Shown: positions 1-8,559 of the stretch, in pieces
Position numbering within the stretch: the stretch's first letter is position 1
Layout of the letters: every line of letters starts with the position of its first letter
Assembly: GCF_004168625.1 (NCBI RefSeq)
Contig: NZ_SDWW01000007.1
Coordinates: 62,001 to 126,000 of the forward strand
Reading direction: 5' to 3'
Origin: Pengzhenrongella frigida
GTDB lineage: Bacteria > Actinomycetota > Actinomycetes > Actinomycetales > Cellulomonadaceae
Length of the DNA: 64,000 nucleotides
Notes under the pieces: model-generated
Databases searched by the model: none
The model's input: only the letters and a program-made list of their open reading frames with translations
What the model was told of the DNA's origin: nothing
Translations under genes and position numbers: made by a program

Positions 1-1
1 G

Positions 2-517
2 GCGGCCGTCGACGCCGAGTGCAGCACCCAGGCGCTCGTCTCCTCGGTCACCCGCCTGAGCGACCCGAACCCCCGCCTGACCGACCACGTGGCGAGCTGG
101 TTCCCCGGCCAGTTCTTCGCGGTGGACGTCGACGCCGGCGAGATCGTGCGCACCCGGATCCCGGAGCTTCTCCTGCCCACGGGCGAGTTCGCGGTGCTGG
201 CGTCGCAGTGGTCCCGCCCCGAAGGGCCGGAGATCGCCCCCCTCCCCAACGCCCGGGTCGAGCTGGCGGGACCGCCGCGCTCGGCACCGTGGCAGGCGAA
301 GCAGTGGGTCGAGGTGACCGTCATGCGGTCGCCGATCGTGGACACCGTCCAACGTGCCCTTGCGGCGTCGCAACCCCGCGGCTGCCCGTCGTGCGCCCGT
401 GCCGTCACCGGCGCCCAGTGCCGGTTCTGCGGCATCGTCGTGGCGGCATCGACCCGAGGTACCCCCATCCCGACCGTGGTGTTCGAGCCGTCCCACTCTG
501 AGGAGACCTACGCGTGA
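2..517 (+). CDS. Zinc-ribbon protein of the Tad locus, 5' partial
   Basis: The reading frame is open from base 2, so the start lies outside the window; 171 codons are visible. Near the C-terminus are two CxxC pairs (codons at 383-394 and 419-430, CPSC and CRFC), a likely zinc ribbon. No signal peptide or membrane segment is visible in the part present. Its stop overlaps the GTG of the CpaB gene (GTGA), so it is translationally coupled to the pilus operon. I do not recognise the family. A cytoplasmic accessory role in pilus assembly is inferred from position only. Confidence 0.7.
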   Translation, partial: AAVDAECSTQALVSSVTRLSDPNPRLTDHVASWFPGQFFAVDVDAGEIVRTRIPELLLPTGEFAVLASQWSRPEGPEIAPLPNARVELAGPPRSAPWQAKQWVEVTVMRSPIVDTVQRALAASQPRGCPSCARAVTGAQCRFCGIVVAASTRGTPIPTVVFEPSHSEETYA

Positions 518-1224
518 ACCCCCGTCAACGTCGCGGTGTGCTGTTGATCATTGCCACCGCGATCGGGGCGCTCGTCGTCTTCGTCGCGGTCCTGTCTGTG
601 GTCAGCGACGTGCGTTCGCAGGTCGGCCCGACCGCGATGGTCCTCCAGCTGACGACCGACGTCCAAGAGCTCCAGGCGATCACCCCCGACATGATCGAGG
701 AGGTCTCCGTGCCGGAGCGATGGATCTCCGAGACCGCGATCCTGTCCGCCGACGAGGTGGTCGGCAAGGTGTCTGCCTCCGTCTTCGCGCCGGGAACCAC
801 CCTCCAGCAGGGCATGCTCATCGACCCGCCGGGGCTCCAGGCGGGCTACCGCGAGGTCGCGATCCTGGTGAACGCCGAGACCGGCGTCGCCGGCAAGGTC
901 CGGTCCGGGGACCGGGTCGACATCCTCGCCACGACGGCGGGCACGGAGACCTCGGCCGACCGGGCCGAGGTGTGGGTCGCCAACGCGCTCGTGCTCGAGG
1001 TTGGGATCCCGCGCTCGAGCGAGGACACCGACTCGTCCGGCAACTTCTCGCAGCAGCAGGGCGTCCCGGTGACCTTCGCCCTGCCGGTCGAGGACGCGCT
1101 GCGCCTCGCCTACGCCGAGACCTTCTCCGAGAAGCTCCGGCTCGCACTGCGTGGTCGCGGTGACGAGGGCGCTCTCACCGACTCCGATTCCTTGTTCCAA
1201 CCGGTCGCCGGGAGCAGCTCATGA
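514..1224 (+). CDS. cpaB: Flp pilus assembly protein CpaB-like (SAF domain)
   Basis: 236 residues starting at GTG. A short basic N-terminus (NPRQRRG) leads into one membrane helix at about residues 9-30. An SAF-type domain follows (about 40-110), then an RcpC/CpaB-like region at about 110-215. CpaB/RcpC proteins are envelope components of Tad (type IVc) pili; the role here rests on that family and on the neighbours. It is coupled at both ends: GTGA overlap with the gene before and ATGA overlap with the CpaE-like gene after. The C-terminus lacks further domains. Confidence 0.8.
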   Translation: MNPRQRRGVLLIIATAIGALVVFVAVLSVVSDVRSQVGPTAMVLQLTTDVQELQAITPDMIEEVSVPERWISETAILSADEVVGKVSASVFAPGTTLQQGMLIDPPGLQAGYREVAILVNAETGVAGKVRSGDRVDILATTAGTETSADRAEVWVANALVLEVGIPRSSEDTDSSGNFSQQQGVPVTFALPVEDALRLAYAETFSEKLRLALRGRGDEGALTDSDSLFQPVAGSSS

Positions 1225-2771
1225 GTACTCGCGTCCTTGTCGTCACCTCGCGGCCGACCATCCGTGAGCAGGTCCGTGCCGTGCTCGCCGAGGCCGAGGG
1301 CATCGAGCTGGTCGAGATCGTCGAGGACGGCGCCGAGATCGTCTCGGCGCTCGACCGGGTCGGCTCCGTCGATGTCGTCCTCGTCGACGAGATGCTCGGC
1401 GACCGCAACGGGCTCGACGTGGCCCGCGAGGTCGGCCTGGCGCGTCCCCTCAGCGCCATCGTCCTGATGGCCTCGCACCCGACGTCCGAGATGCTCTCCG
1501 CAGCCATGGACGCGGGCGCTCGGTCGATCGTGGCTGCGCCGCCGTCGCTCGAAGAGGTCGGGTCCCGGATCGAGAGCGCGGCCGCGTGGTCGCGCTCCGC
1601 TCGTCGGCACGTCGCCTCGGACGTGATTCCCGCCGGCGAGGCCGGCCAGGTGATCGCCGTCGCCGGAGCGAAGGGGGGCGTCGGCACGACCCTGATCGCT
1701 CTCCTGCTGGCGCGCAGCCGGGCCGCGGACCGTTCCGTCTGCCTGGTCGACCTCGATCTGCAGACCGGTGACCTGGCTGCGTACTCCGGCATCCAGGTCC
1801 GCCGCAACATCGTCGACCTCGTGGAGGTCGCGGACGAGCTCAGCGGCCGCGCGATCGGTGAGACCACCTACGACATCGGCCACGGCCTGCGGCTGCTGCC
1901 CGCGCCCTCCGATGGTGAGCTCGGCGAGGACGTGACCGCCCGCGCGGCTCGGCTGATCATCGCGGCCCTGCGCTACCAGTACGACCTCGTCGTGGTGGAC
2001 TGCGGCAGCCGGCTCGACGACGCCACCTCGATCGCCCTCGAGCTCGCCGACCGGGCGGTGCTCGTGGCGACGCCGGACGTCCCCGCGCTGCGCGCGGCCC
2101 GCCGGATGATCGGCCTGTGGCAGCGCCTCGAGGTCCGGGACCCGGCCGCGGTCGATCTCGTCATCAACCGCGCCACGCGGTCCTCCGAGGTCCAGCCGGC
2201 GCTGGCGCCCAAGCTCACCGGGGTGCCGGTGACCGCGGTCCTCCCGGAGGTCGGGTCCGCGCTCGAAGACGTGATGAACACCGCGACCGTGCTCGAGGCG
2301 CGCATCAGCGTGCTCGACCGCGCGGTCGAGGGGCTCGCGCTCGCGGTGCTCCCTCCGGTCGCCGCGCCGGTCATCCGGATCGCGCCGCAGGAGCTCGACC
2401 CGAAGCAGCGCCGGGGCCGACGGCGGCTCGCCGACCGGGAAGCCGGCCAGATCGTCGTCGAGACGCCCATCATCATCGGCATCGTGCTGGTCCTGACGCT
2501 GTTGGCGATCCAGCTCCTGCTGTTCGGCGTCTCGCACATCGTGGCGTCGAACGCTGCCGACGAGGCCGCTCGCGGGTACGCGATCGGGCTGGACGACAAC
2601 GGCGTCCGCGACGCGGTGCAGGACGCCATCCCGACCGGGTGGGATTCGGGATGGGCGCTCGACCGCAACGGTCCGGACACCGTCCGGGTCACGATCCGGA
2701 CCCCCTCGATCGTCCCCAGCATGATCCCGGAGGCCGGTTCGACCGCGCCGATCCTGTGGGAACCCCGATGA
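1221..2771 (+). CDS. CpaE-like ATPase fused to a TadE-like prepilin domain
   Basis: 516 residues with three parts. Residues 1-125 look like an atypical receiver (VVLVDEMLGDRNG with an Asp). Residues 140-385 are a ParA/MinD-type ATPase with a deviant Walker A (AGAKGGVGTT) and a Walker B-like LVVVDCGSR. Residues 395-516 are TadE-like: a basic stretch, then a class III prepilin motif with G409 before Q410 and Glu at +5 (E414), and a hydrophobic helix. CpaE/TadZ is normally a cytoplasmic localisation ATPase and TadE a separate minor pseudopilin. No stop or restart separates them here. ATGA overlaps join it to cpaB and to the following tadE. A sequencing frameshift is unlikely, because both parts are read in one frame. 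Confidence 0.85.
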   Translation: MSTRVLVVTSRPTIREQVRAVLAEAEGIELVEIVEDGAEIVSALDRVGSVDVVLVDEMLGDRNGLDVAREVGLARPLSAIVLMASHPTSEMLSAAMDAGARSIVAAPPSLEEVGSRIESAAAWSRSARRHVASDVIPAGEAGQVIAVAGAKGGVGTTLIALLLARSRAADRSVCLVDLDLQTGDLAAYSGIQVRRNIVDLVEVADELSGRAIGETTYDIGHGLRLLPAPSDGELGEDVTARAARLIIAALRYQYDLVVVDCGSRLDDATSIALELADRAVLVATPDVPALRAARRMIGLWQRLEVRDPAAVDLVINRATRSSEVQPALAPKLTGVPVTAVLPEVGSALEDVMNTATVLEARISVLDRAVEGLALAVLPPVAAPVIRIAPQELDPKQRRGRRRLADREAGQIVVETPIIIGIVLVLTLLAIQLLLFGVSHIVASNAADEAARGYAIGLDDNGVRDAVQDAIPTGWDSGWALDRNGPDTVRVTIRTPSIVPSMIPEAGSTAPILWEPR

Positions 2772-3124
2772 GGCTCCGGTTCGCCCGCCGGTCCGACCGC
2801 GGCTCGATGGCGGTCGAGCTCATCGGGTTCGTCCCGGTGCTCACCCTGGTCACGCTCCTGCTGGTGCAGGGGTTCCTCGCGGCCGCGGCCGTCACCTCGG
2901 CGCAGCAGGCGGCCCGTGACGGTGCGCGTGCGGCCAGTCTCGGTCGAGACGTGAGCGTGGCGGTCGACGACCAGATCCCGTCCTGGGTGACGCTCGAGAA
3001 CCTCGACCGCTACGCGTGCTCGGGTGAGTGCGTCGCCGTCGAGGTCCGGATCCCGATCGGCATCCCCGGCATCACCGTGCGGGACGTGACCGTCACCCGC
3101 ACCGCAGAGTTCCCGAGAGGGTGA
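2768..3124 (+). CDS. tadE: TadE-like minor pseudopilin
   Basis: 118 residues. A basic leader is followed by a class III prepilin motif, Gly12-Ser13 with Glu17 at +5 (RGSMAVE), and a hydrophobic helix of about 20 residues. A small C-terminal domain has a Cys pair (CSGEC). The ATG at 2768 overlaps the stop of the CpaE-TadE fusion (ATGA), which sets the start. TadE-family proteins are processed by the Tad prepilin peptidase and act as minor pilins. Because the gene before also ends in a TadE-like domain, the locus encodes two tandem TadE copies. Confidence 0.85.
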   Translation: MRLRFARRSDRGSMAVELIGFVPVLTLVTLLLVQGFLAAAAVTSAQQAARDGARAASLGRDVSVAVDDQIPSWVTLENLDRYACSGECVAVEVRIPIGIPGITVRDVTVTRTAEFPRG

Positions 3125-3131
3125 GCGACTG

Positions 3132-4433
3132 ATGGCCCTGCGCGACCGCGTCAACCGTGCCGACCGGACCCCCTCGGAGCCTGACGACCTGATCACCCGG
3201 TACCGGGACCGCCTGCTCGAGGAGATCGACCTCGACGAGCTCGCGCGGCTTGCTCCGGCGCAGCGCCGAGCACGCCTCGAGCGCATCCTCGGCAGCCTGC
3301 TGTCGATCGAGGGTCCCGTCATGTCCAGCCGGGAGCGCTCTCAGCTCATCCAGCGGATCGTCGACGACTCCCTCGGGCTCGGGGTGCTCGAACCCCTGCT
3401 GGCGGACGAGACCGTCACCGAGATCATGGTCAACGGCCCGAACGACGTCTTCGTCGAGCGCGGCGGCCGCCTCGAGCGCGTCCCCACCACGTTCTCCTCG
3501 ATGGAGCACCTGTACCAGACCATCGACCGCATCGTCTCGACGGTCAACCGTCGCGTCGACGAGTCGAGCCCGATGGTCGACGCCCGGCTGCCGACGGGCG
3601 AGCGCGTCAACGTCATCATCCCGCCGCTCGCCCTCGACGGGCCGACCCTGACCATCCGGCGCTTCCCGACGCCGTTCCGGTTGGCGGACCTCATCGGGAA
3701 GGGAACCCTCGACGACCACCTCGCGCTGCTCCTCGGGGCCTGCGTCCGGGCGAAGCTGAACATCCTCGTCACCGGCGGTACCGGTTCGGGAAAGACGACC
3801 TTCCTCAACGCGCTGTCCGGGCTCATCCCGGACGACGAGCGCATCGTCACCATCGAGGACGCGGCCGAGCTCTCGCTGCAGCAGGAGCACGTCGTCCGGC
3901 TCGAGTCGCGGCCGGCGAACGTCGAGGGGGTCGGTCTGGTCGCCATCCGCGACCTCGTCCGCAACAGCCTGCGGATGCGTCCCGACCGGATCATCGTCGG
4001 GGAGGTCCGCGGCGGGGAGACCCTCGACATGCTCCAGGCCATGAACACCGGCCACGAGGGGTCGCTCACCACGGTCCACGCCAACAGTGCGACGGACGCG
4101 CTCGGCCGGTTGGAGACGCTCGCCTCGATGAGCGAGCTCGAGCTGCCGATCGACACCATCCGCGACCAGATCAACAGCGCCCTCGACCTCGTCATCCACC
4201 TCGACCGCGGGGCCGACGGCGTCCGTCGCGTCGCGGAGGTGCAGGCGCTGGTCTCGCACCGGCGCGAGGACTACCGCGTGGAACAGGTGTCGCGGTTCGT
4301 CCAGGACGACCTCGTCCTGGAACGGACGGTCACCGGTCGGTTCGTGCACCAGCCGCTGCCGGACGACCTCCGCGCGCGGCTGCTCCGGGCGGGCGAGGCG
4401 GTTCCGGCCGCGTTCGGGGCCGTGACGCGGTGA
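3132..4433 (+). CDS. cpaF: Tad pilus assembly ATPase CpaF/TadA
   Basis: 433 residues, a secretion ATPase of the VirB11/PulE superfamily that powers Tad pilus polymerisation. Walker A is GGTGSGKTT at residues 215-223; IVTIEDAAEL (Asp box), DRIIVGEVRGGE (Walker B) and the GHEGSLTTVHANS histidine box follow in the family order. The N-terminal region (about 1-130) matches the usual CpaF N-domain length. A GAGAGGG-like ribosome site lies just before the ATG at 3132. The stop overlaps the GTG of tadB. Confidence 0.93.
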   Translation: MALRDRVNRADRTPSEPDDLITRYRDRLLEEIDLDELARLAPAQRRARLERILGSLLSIEGPVMSSRERSQLIQRIVDDSLGLGVLEPLLADETVTEIMVNGPNDVFVERGGRLERVPTTFSSMEHLYQTIDRIVSTVNRRVDESSPMVDARLPTGERVNVIIPPLALDGPTLTIRRFPTPFRLADLIGKGTLDDHLALLLGACVRAKLNILVTGGTGSGKTTFLNALSGLIPDDERIVTIEDAAELSLQQEHVVRLESRPANVEGVGLVAIRDLVRNSLRMRPDRIIVGEVRGGETLDMLQAMNTGHEGSLTTVHANSATDALGRLETLASMSELELPIDTIRDQINSALDLVIHLDRGADGVRRVAEVQALVSHRREDYRVEQVSRFVQDDLVLERTVTGRFVHQPLPDDLRARLLRAGEAVPAAFGAVTR

Positions 4434-5353
4434 GCCTCGGGCTGATCACCGCCGTTCTCCTGGTGACCCTCGTGCTCGCCGTGGTGGCGGTCGCCACCCT
4501 CGCGGGGAACATGAGTCGTGAGCGCGAGCTCGCGTTCGCCGGGGGCTCGAACACCGAACGCCGCGGCGTCGTGGTGCGCGGGTGGCTCGACGGGTGGGTA
4601 CGGCGGACGACGTGGGGTCGTCGCCTCGGTGCGCTCCTCGCGGGTGCCGGACTGAGCTGGGGGCCGCTCGGCTTCCTGGTGCGGGCCGGGGCGCTCGGCG
4701 CCGGTTCCGTCGCGCTGGTCTACGGCTTCGTCGGCAAGATCGGCTCCGCCGTGGTGCTGGTGCTGGTCGTGGTCGGGCTCAAGAAATGGCTCGAGTACCG
4801 GCGCACGAAGCGGATCGAGCACTTCATCGGCCAGCTTCCCGAGCTCGCCCGCATCCTCGCGAACTCCGCGGCGGCGGGCCTGGCGGTTCGCCGAGGTCTT
4901 GAGCTGGCGGCGCGGGAGATGGAGGAACCGGCCAGCGGTGAGATCGAGCAGGTCGTGGGCCAGCTCGCCGTCGGGCAGACGCTCGAGAAGGCGATGCGTG
5001 AGATGCAGGAGCGGCTGCCGTCCCGGGAGCTGCTCGTGCTCGTGCAGACGCTCGTCATCCAGAGTCGTGCGGGTGGTGCGCTCGGCAGCGCGCTGAGCGG
5101 GATCGCTGCGACTCTCGACGAGCGCCGCGAGCTGCGCCGCGAGGTCCGCACGGCCGTCATGGGGGTCGTCTTCGGCGGATACACGGTCATCGGGATCGCA
5201 CTGTCCTCCGTGCTGCTCCTCAACCTCATCTCGCCCGGTGCCCTGGACGAGATGGTCACCAACCCGATCGGGCAGGTCGCGCTCGCGGCGGCAGGGATCT
5301 TCTTCACCGCGGGCTTCTGGCTCATGGGCAAGTTCACGAAGGTGGACGTGTGA
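4430..5353 (+). CDS. tadB: Tad pilus inner-membrane protein TadB
   Basis: 307 residues in the type II secretion F (GspF/TadB) superfamily. There is an N-terminal membrane helix, a second hydrophobic block at about residues 75-115, a cytoplasmic T2SF helical domain at about 130-260 (FIGQLPELARILANSAAAG), and a C-terminal helix pair. TadB and TadC form the platform through which the CpaF ATPase acts. The start is the GTG overlapping the cpaF stop, and the stop overlaps the tadC GTG (GTGA at both junctions). Confidence 0.9.
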   Translation: MSLGLITAVLLVTLVLAVVAVATLAGNMSRERELAFAGGSNTERRGVVVRGWLDGWVRRTTWGRRLGALLAGAGLSWGPLGFLVRAGALGAGSVALVYGFVGKIGSAVVLVLVVVGLKKWLEYRRTKRIEHFIGQLPELARILANSAAAGLAVRRGLELAAREMEEPASGEIEQVVGQLAVGQTLEKAMREMQERLPSRELLVLVQTLVIQSRAGGALGSALSGIAATLDERRELRREVRTAVMGVVFGGYTVIGIALSSVLLLNLISPGALDEMVTNPIGQVALAAAGIFFTAGFWLMGKFTKVDV

Positions 5354-6240
5354 TCACCCTCCTCATCTCCCTGTCGGCGGCGCTTCTCGTCGTGCTCGGC
5401 GCCGTGGGTCTGCGCCTGCTGCGGACGACAGGGCTCGAGCTGCTCCCCGAGGTCGGTGCCGACTCGGGCGACGGCACCAAGCGCGCCGGCGTGTCCGGTG
5501 CGTTCATCGACGGCGTCGGTTCGCGGTTCCAGCGGTTGTTCCTGACGCTGTACGGGACGGGCCGGCTCGGCAACCTCGATGTCCGCCTGCGCCGCGCCGG
5601 ACGTCCGGAGGGCCTCACGGTCAACAGCTACGTACAACGCCAGGCCGGCTTCGTCGTGATCGGCGTGGTCGCTGCTGCGCTCTTCGCGATCGTCCGCCAG
5701 CCGTTGCTCGGCATCCTGCTCCTGGTGGCGTTCGTGGTGTGGATGGACCTGTGGCTCCACCTCGTCGGGAAGTCGCGCATCGCGCAGATCGACCGGGAGC
5801 TGCCCGACTTCCTGGACGTGCTCGGAGTGACCGTCACCGCCGGCCTGTCGTTCCGGCAGTCGGTGGAGCGCGTCTGCGAGTTCCACGACGGTCCGTTGGC
5901 CCAGGAGATGCAGACCGCGCTGCGGGAGATGTCGATCGGCGTGACTCGCCGGGAGGCCTTCATCGGCGTCCGGGATCGAACCCGTTCGGAGTCGGTGGGG
6001 ACGTTCGTCACCGCGCTCCTGCAGGCCGAGGAGCTGGGTGTCCCGCTCGCGCAGGCGCTGCGGGACATCGCGGCAGAGGTGCGCCGCGAACGCGCCCAGG
6101 AGGTCCGCCGGCAGGCGGCCAAGGCTGCGCCGAAGGTCGCGCTCGTCGTGACGACCACCATGCTGCCCGGGGCGATCATCCTCATGATCGCCGGCCTCAT
6201 CCTGGCCAACCGCGAGGTGTTCCAGAACGTGTTCGGATGA
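5350..6240 (+). CDS. tadC: Tad pilus inner-membrane protein TadC
   Basis: 296 residues, a second T2SF-type platform protein. An N-terminal helix is followed by two hydrophobic segments (about 95-135), then a T2SF domain beginning DRELPDFLDVLGVTVTAGLS, and a C-terminal helix (about 260-290). It partners TadB in the Tad apparatus. GTG start overlaps tadB; ATGA overlap with the histidine-kinase gene suggests that signalling and assembly genes are on one transcript. Confidence 0.9.
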   Translation: MITLLISLSAALLVVLGAVGLRLLRTTGLELLPEVGADSGDGTKRAGVSGAFIDGVGSRFQRLFLTLYGTGRLGNLDVRLRRAGRPEGLTVNSYVQRQAGFVVIGVVAAALFAIVRQPLLGILLLVAFVVWMDLWLHLVGKSRIAQIDRELPDFLDVLGVTVTAGLSFRQSVERVCEFHDGPLAQEMQTALREMSIGVTRREAFIGVRDRTRSESVGTFVTALLQAEELGVPLAQALRDIAAEVRRERAQEVRRQAAKAAPKVALVVTTTMLPGAIILMIAGLILANREVFQNVFG

Positions 6241-7514
6241 GTGCCGAGGGCGAGGACGCGGAGACCGGAGCGGTCGCGGGAGTCGTTCGGCTGCTGTGCG
6301 ACGCGCGGCTCGCCACCCTCTGCGTCGCCGCCCTCACGGCCGCGATGGACGACGCCGGCGGCGCGGTCCTGTTCATCGTGCTGGCACTGCCCTTCAGCTT
6401 CGTCCCGCTGCGCTCGTGGGACCGCAGAGGAGCCATGTTCGCCCGGAGCCGGATCCTGCTCTGGTGCGACGTCCTGATGACCCTGGTCGTCATGGGCTTC
6501 CTGGTCGTCACCTTCGGGATCCCCGAGATCGGCGCGATCTACGCGTGCGCCACCGCGGCCCTGTTCGGGGTGGTGCGGGGTCGGCGCTGGGCTGCGCCGG
6601 TCAGCGCGGCGCTCGCCACCTGGCAGGTCCTGCTCCTGGTGCTCGGGGGTGAACCGATCGCGTGGCAGAGCGCCACCGCGACCTTCACCGGCGCCGCGGC
6701 GATCCTCGGCCTCGGCTGGGGTGGCGAGCGGCTGGGCGAGATCCTGCGGCACCAGGTGGCGATCTCGCGCGAGCTCACGCGGACGAGGTCCTTCGAGGCC
6801 GCGACGCAGGAACGTGCTCATCTCGCGCGCGAGATGCACGACTCGCTGGCCAAGACCGTGCACGGCATCGGCCTGCTGACGACGGCGCTGGCGGAGCAGC
6901 TGCGGCAGGACGGCTCGCCGCGCGAGCCCACCGCCCGGTTCATCGAGGTCGCCTGCCGCGAGGCCAACCGCGACACGCGCTCTCTCCTCAAGGGGCTGCG
7001 CGTCCTGACCCACGGGTCGCTCACGGACGCGGTCCGTGCGTCGATCCAGCGCTGGTCCGACGCGACCGGGATCGGCGCCTCGCTCGAGGTGGTCGACGGC
7101 GCGGTGGGGTCGGACGGCGCGGTGGTGCCCGACGGCGTGGTGGGGTCGGACGGCGCGGTGGGGTCGGACGGCGTGGTGACCCCCGGCGGAGCGGTCGACG
7201 CGGAGGTCTCTTGGGCGGTCGTCCGACTCCTCGACGAGGCGCTCGACAACGTCCAGCAGCACGCGAAGGCGACAACCGTGCGGGTCGAGCTCCACCTGGG
7301 GGACGACGTGCAGCTGAGCGTCGTGGACGACGGACGCGGGATGGAGCTCGCCGCCGACGGCGGGATCGACGTGGACGCGCTCCACACGGGCGGGCACTTC
7401 GGGCTCGTGGGGATGACGGAGCGGGTCGGCGACCTCGGCGGCCGGGTCCGGTTCGCGAGCGGTCCGGGTGCCGGCACGAGCGTGCTCGTCGAGCTGCCGA
7501 GGCTCGCACGATGA
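6237..7514 (+). CDS. Membrane sensor histidine kinase (HisKA_3/NarX-like)
   Basis: 425 residues. The first 170 hold about five hydrophobic helices with no large external sensor loop. The dimerisation/phosphoacceptor region contains LAREMHDSLAKTVHG with the phospho-His at residue 201. The ATPase part has an N-box-like DEALDNVQQHAKA, a G1 box DDGRGME, and GHFGLVGMTERV. An unusual spacer of five 6-residue repeats (DGAVGS-like, residues 287-316) sits just before the ATPase domain. The ATG at 6237 overlaps the tadC stop. It pairs with the response regulator immediately downstream and may control pilus genes; that target is an inference. Confidence 0.88.
   Translation: MSAEGEDAETGAVAGVVRLLCDARLATLCVAALTAAMDDAGGAVLFIVLALPFSFVPLRSWDRRGAMFARSRILLWCDVLMTLVVMGFLVVTFGIPEIGAIYACATAALFGVVRGRRWAAPVSAALATWQVLLLVLGGEPIAWQSATATFTGAAAILGLGWGGERLGEILRHQVAISRELTRTRSFEAATQERAHLAREMHDSLAKTVHGIGLLTTALAEQLRQDGSPREPTARFIEVACREANRDTRSLLKGLRVLTHGSLTDAVRASIQRWSDATGIGASLEVVDGAVGSDGAVVPDGVVGSDGAVGSDGVVTPGGAVDAEVSWAVVRLLDEALDNVQQHAKATTVRVELHLGDDVQLSVVDDGRGMELAADGGIDVDALHTGGHFGLVGMTERVGDLGGRVRFASGPGAGTSVLVELPRLAR
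7095..7184 (+). repeat. 18-bp tandem repeat (5 units) inside the histidine-kinase gene
   Basis: Five in-frame 18-bp units start at 7095, 7113, 7131, 7149 and 7167; each encodes D-G-[AV]-V plus GS, VP or TP. A degenerate sixth (GGAVDA) follows. The units are nearly identical at the DNA level, which suggests expansion by slippage in the linker before the ATPase domain. Confidence 0.85.
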
Positions 7515-8221
7515 AGATCCTGGTGGCAGACGACAACGCGGTGGTACGGCTCGGGCTGCAGGCCGTGCTCGATCAGGTGCCGGACGTGTCGGTCACGCTG
7601 CTGGCGGCCGACGGCGTCCAGGCGCTCGAGGTCGCCCGTGCCGAGCGCCCGGACGTGGTCCTACTCGACGTCCGCATGCCCCGCCGCAGCGGCCTGGACG
7701 TCCTGGCCGAGCTGACCGAGATCGCGCCGGTGCTGATGATGACGCACTCGGACGAGCCCGAGACGATCCGGGCGGCCCTGGCGGGCGGGGCGAGGGGCTA
7801 CCTCGTGCACGGCACGCTGACGATCGCGGAGATCGCCGCCGCGATCCGGACCTGCGTGGCCGGTGGCATGGTGCTCGGACCCCAGGCCGCGAGTGCGATG
7901 TTCGCCCAGGGGCCCGTCGTCGCGCACGTCGATGTCCAGGTGCGTGCGCGACTGAGCACGCGGGAGCAGCAGATCATGGACGCCGTCGCGACCGGGATCT
8001 CCAACGGCGAGATCGCCGTGCAGGAGTTCCTCTCACCCAAGACGGTCAAGAACCACGTGAACAACATCTACGCCAAGCTCGGGGTCTCCTCGCGCGCCCA
8101 GGCCATGGCGCTCTGGGTCGGGAGCGCCCCGTCGTCGGCCGATCCGCTGGGCCCGGGCCCACGGAACTTGGGCCCCCCGGCGGGCTCCCGGGCCCTGGGG
8201 CGGGTGCCCGGACCTTCGTAG
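7511..8221 (+). CDS. NarL/LuxR-family response regulator
   Basis: 236 residues. The receiver domain (1-120) has paired acidic residues near the start (ADDN), phosphoacceptor Asp53 (VVLLDVRMP), and the expected Thr/Lys-side features partly altered (MMTHSDE). A LuxR-type helix-turn-helix at about 150-212 (LSTREQQIMDAVATG, then SPKTVKNHVNNIYAKLGV) completes it. It is coupled to the kinase gene (ATGA). The last 25 residues are Gly/Pro-rich and encoded by a strongly palindromic GC tract, so they may be a by-product of a regulatory DNA or RNA element. Confidence 0.9.
   Translation: MKILVADDNAVVRLGLQAVLDQVPDVSVTLLAADGVQALEVARAERPDVVLLDVRMPRRSGLDVLAELTEIAPVLMMTHSDEPETIRAALAGGARGYLVHGTLTIAEIAAAIRTCVAGGMVLGPQAASAMFAQGPVVAHVDVQVRARLSTREQQIMDAVATGISNGEIAVQEFLSPKTVKNHVNNIYAKLGVSSRAQAMALWVGSAPSSADPLGPGPRNLGPPAGSRALGRVPGPS
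8148..8200. promoter_or_regulatory. GC palindrome cluster at the 3' end of the response-regulator gene
   Basis: A perfect 14-bp palindrome TGGGCCCGGGCCCA (8148-8161) is followed by further GGGCCC/CCCGGG blocks up to about 8200. These can fold into strong hairpins 65-120 bp before the pilin ATG. It may act as an attenuator, or as an RNA stability element separating pilin expression from the assembly genes. No U-tract follows, so factor-independent termination is not shown. Confidence 0.4.
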
Positions 8222-8266
8222 GTTGGGTGTCGTTCAGGGAAAGCCTGTCTCAAACCGGAGGTCATC

Positions 8267-8494
8267 ATGAGTTCGATCCAGCGCGTTGCCGTCAGCACCC
8301 AGGTCGCTGTCGTGGGGTTCGTCGCCGGTGTGTTCAACCGCCTCGGTGACCGCGAGAAGGGGCAGTCCTCGGCCGAGTACGCGGGCATCATCATCGTCGC
8401 GGTTACCCTCGTCGGGCTGCTGATCGCGGCCGCGACCACGTGGGGCGGCTCGATCACCACCCTCATCTCGAACAAGATCGCGGAGCTCGGCTGA
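8267..8494 (+). CDS. flp: Flp-type major pilin
   Basis: 75 residues. A class III prepilin motif, EKGQSSAEYAG, predicts cleavage after Gly32 with Glu37 at +5 and Tyr38 next, the signature of Flp pilins. The hydrophobic helix and a short tail leave a mature pilin of about 43 residues. The leader is long (32 residues) and itself partly hydrophobic, longer than usual Flp leaders. A clear ribosome site (GGAGGT) precedes the ATG. It sits after the assembly genes rather than first in the operon. Confidence 0.92.
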   Translation: MSSIQRVAVSTQVAVVGFVAGVFNRLGDREKGQSSAEYAGIIIVAVTLVGLLIAAATTWGGSITTLISNKIAELG

Positions 8495-8559
8495 TCCAGC
8501 TCTGCCCGCAGTCCCGCACGTCCCGCACGTCCCGCACCATGACCGACCGGAGCCGTTCG

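Noticed and set aside
5238-6236. N-terminal extension of the histidine kinase into the tadC gene
   Set aside because: The extension is out-of-frame tadC sequence rich in Arg; the ATG at 6237 overlaps the tadC stop as do all other junctions in the operon.
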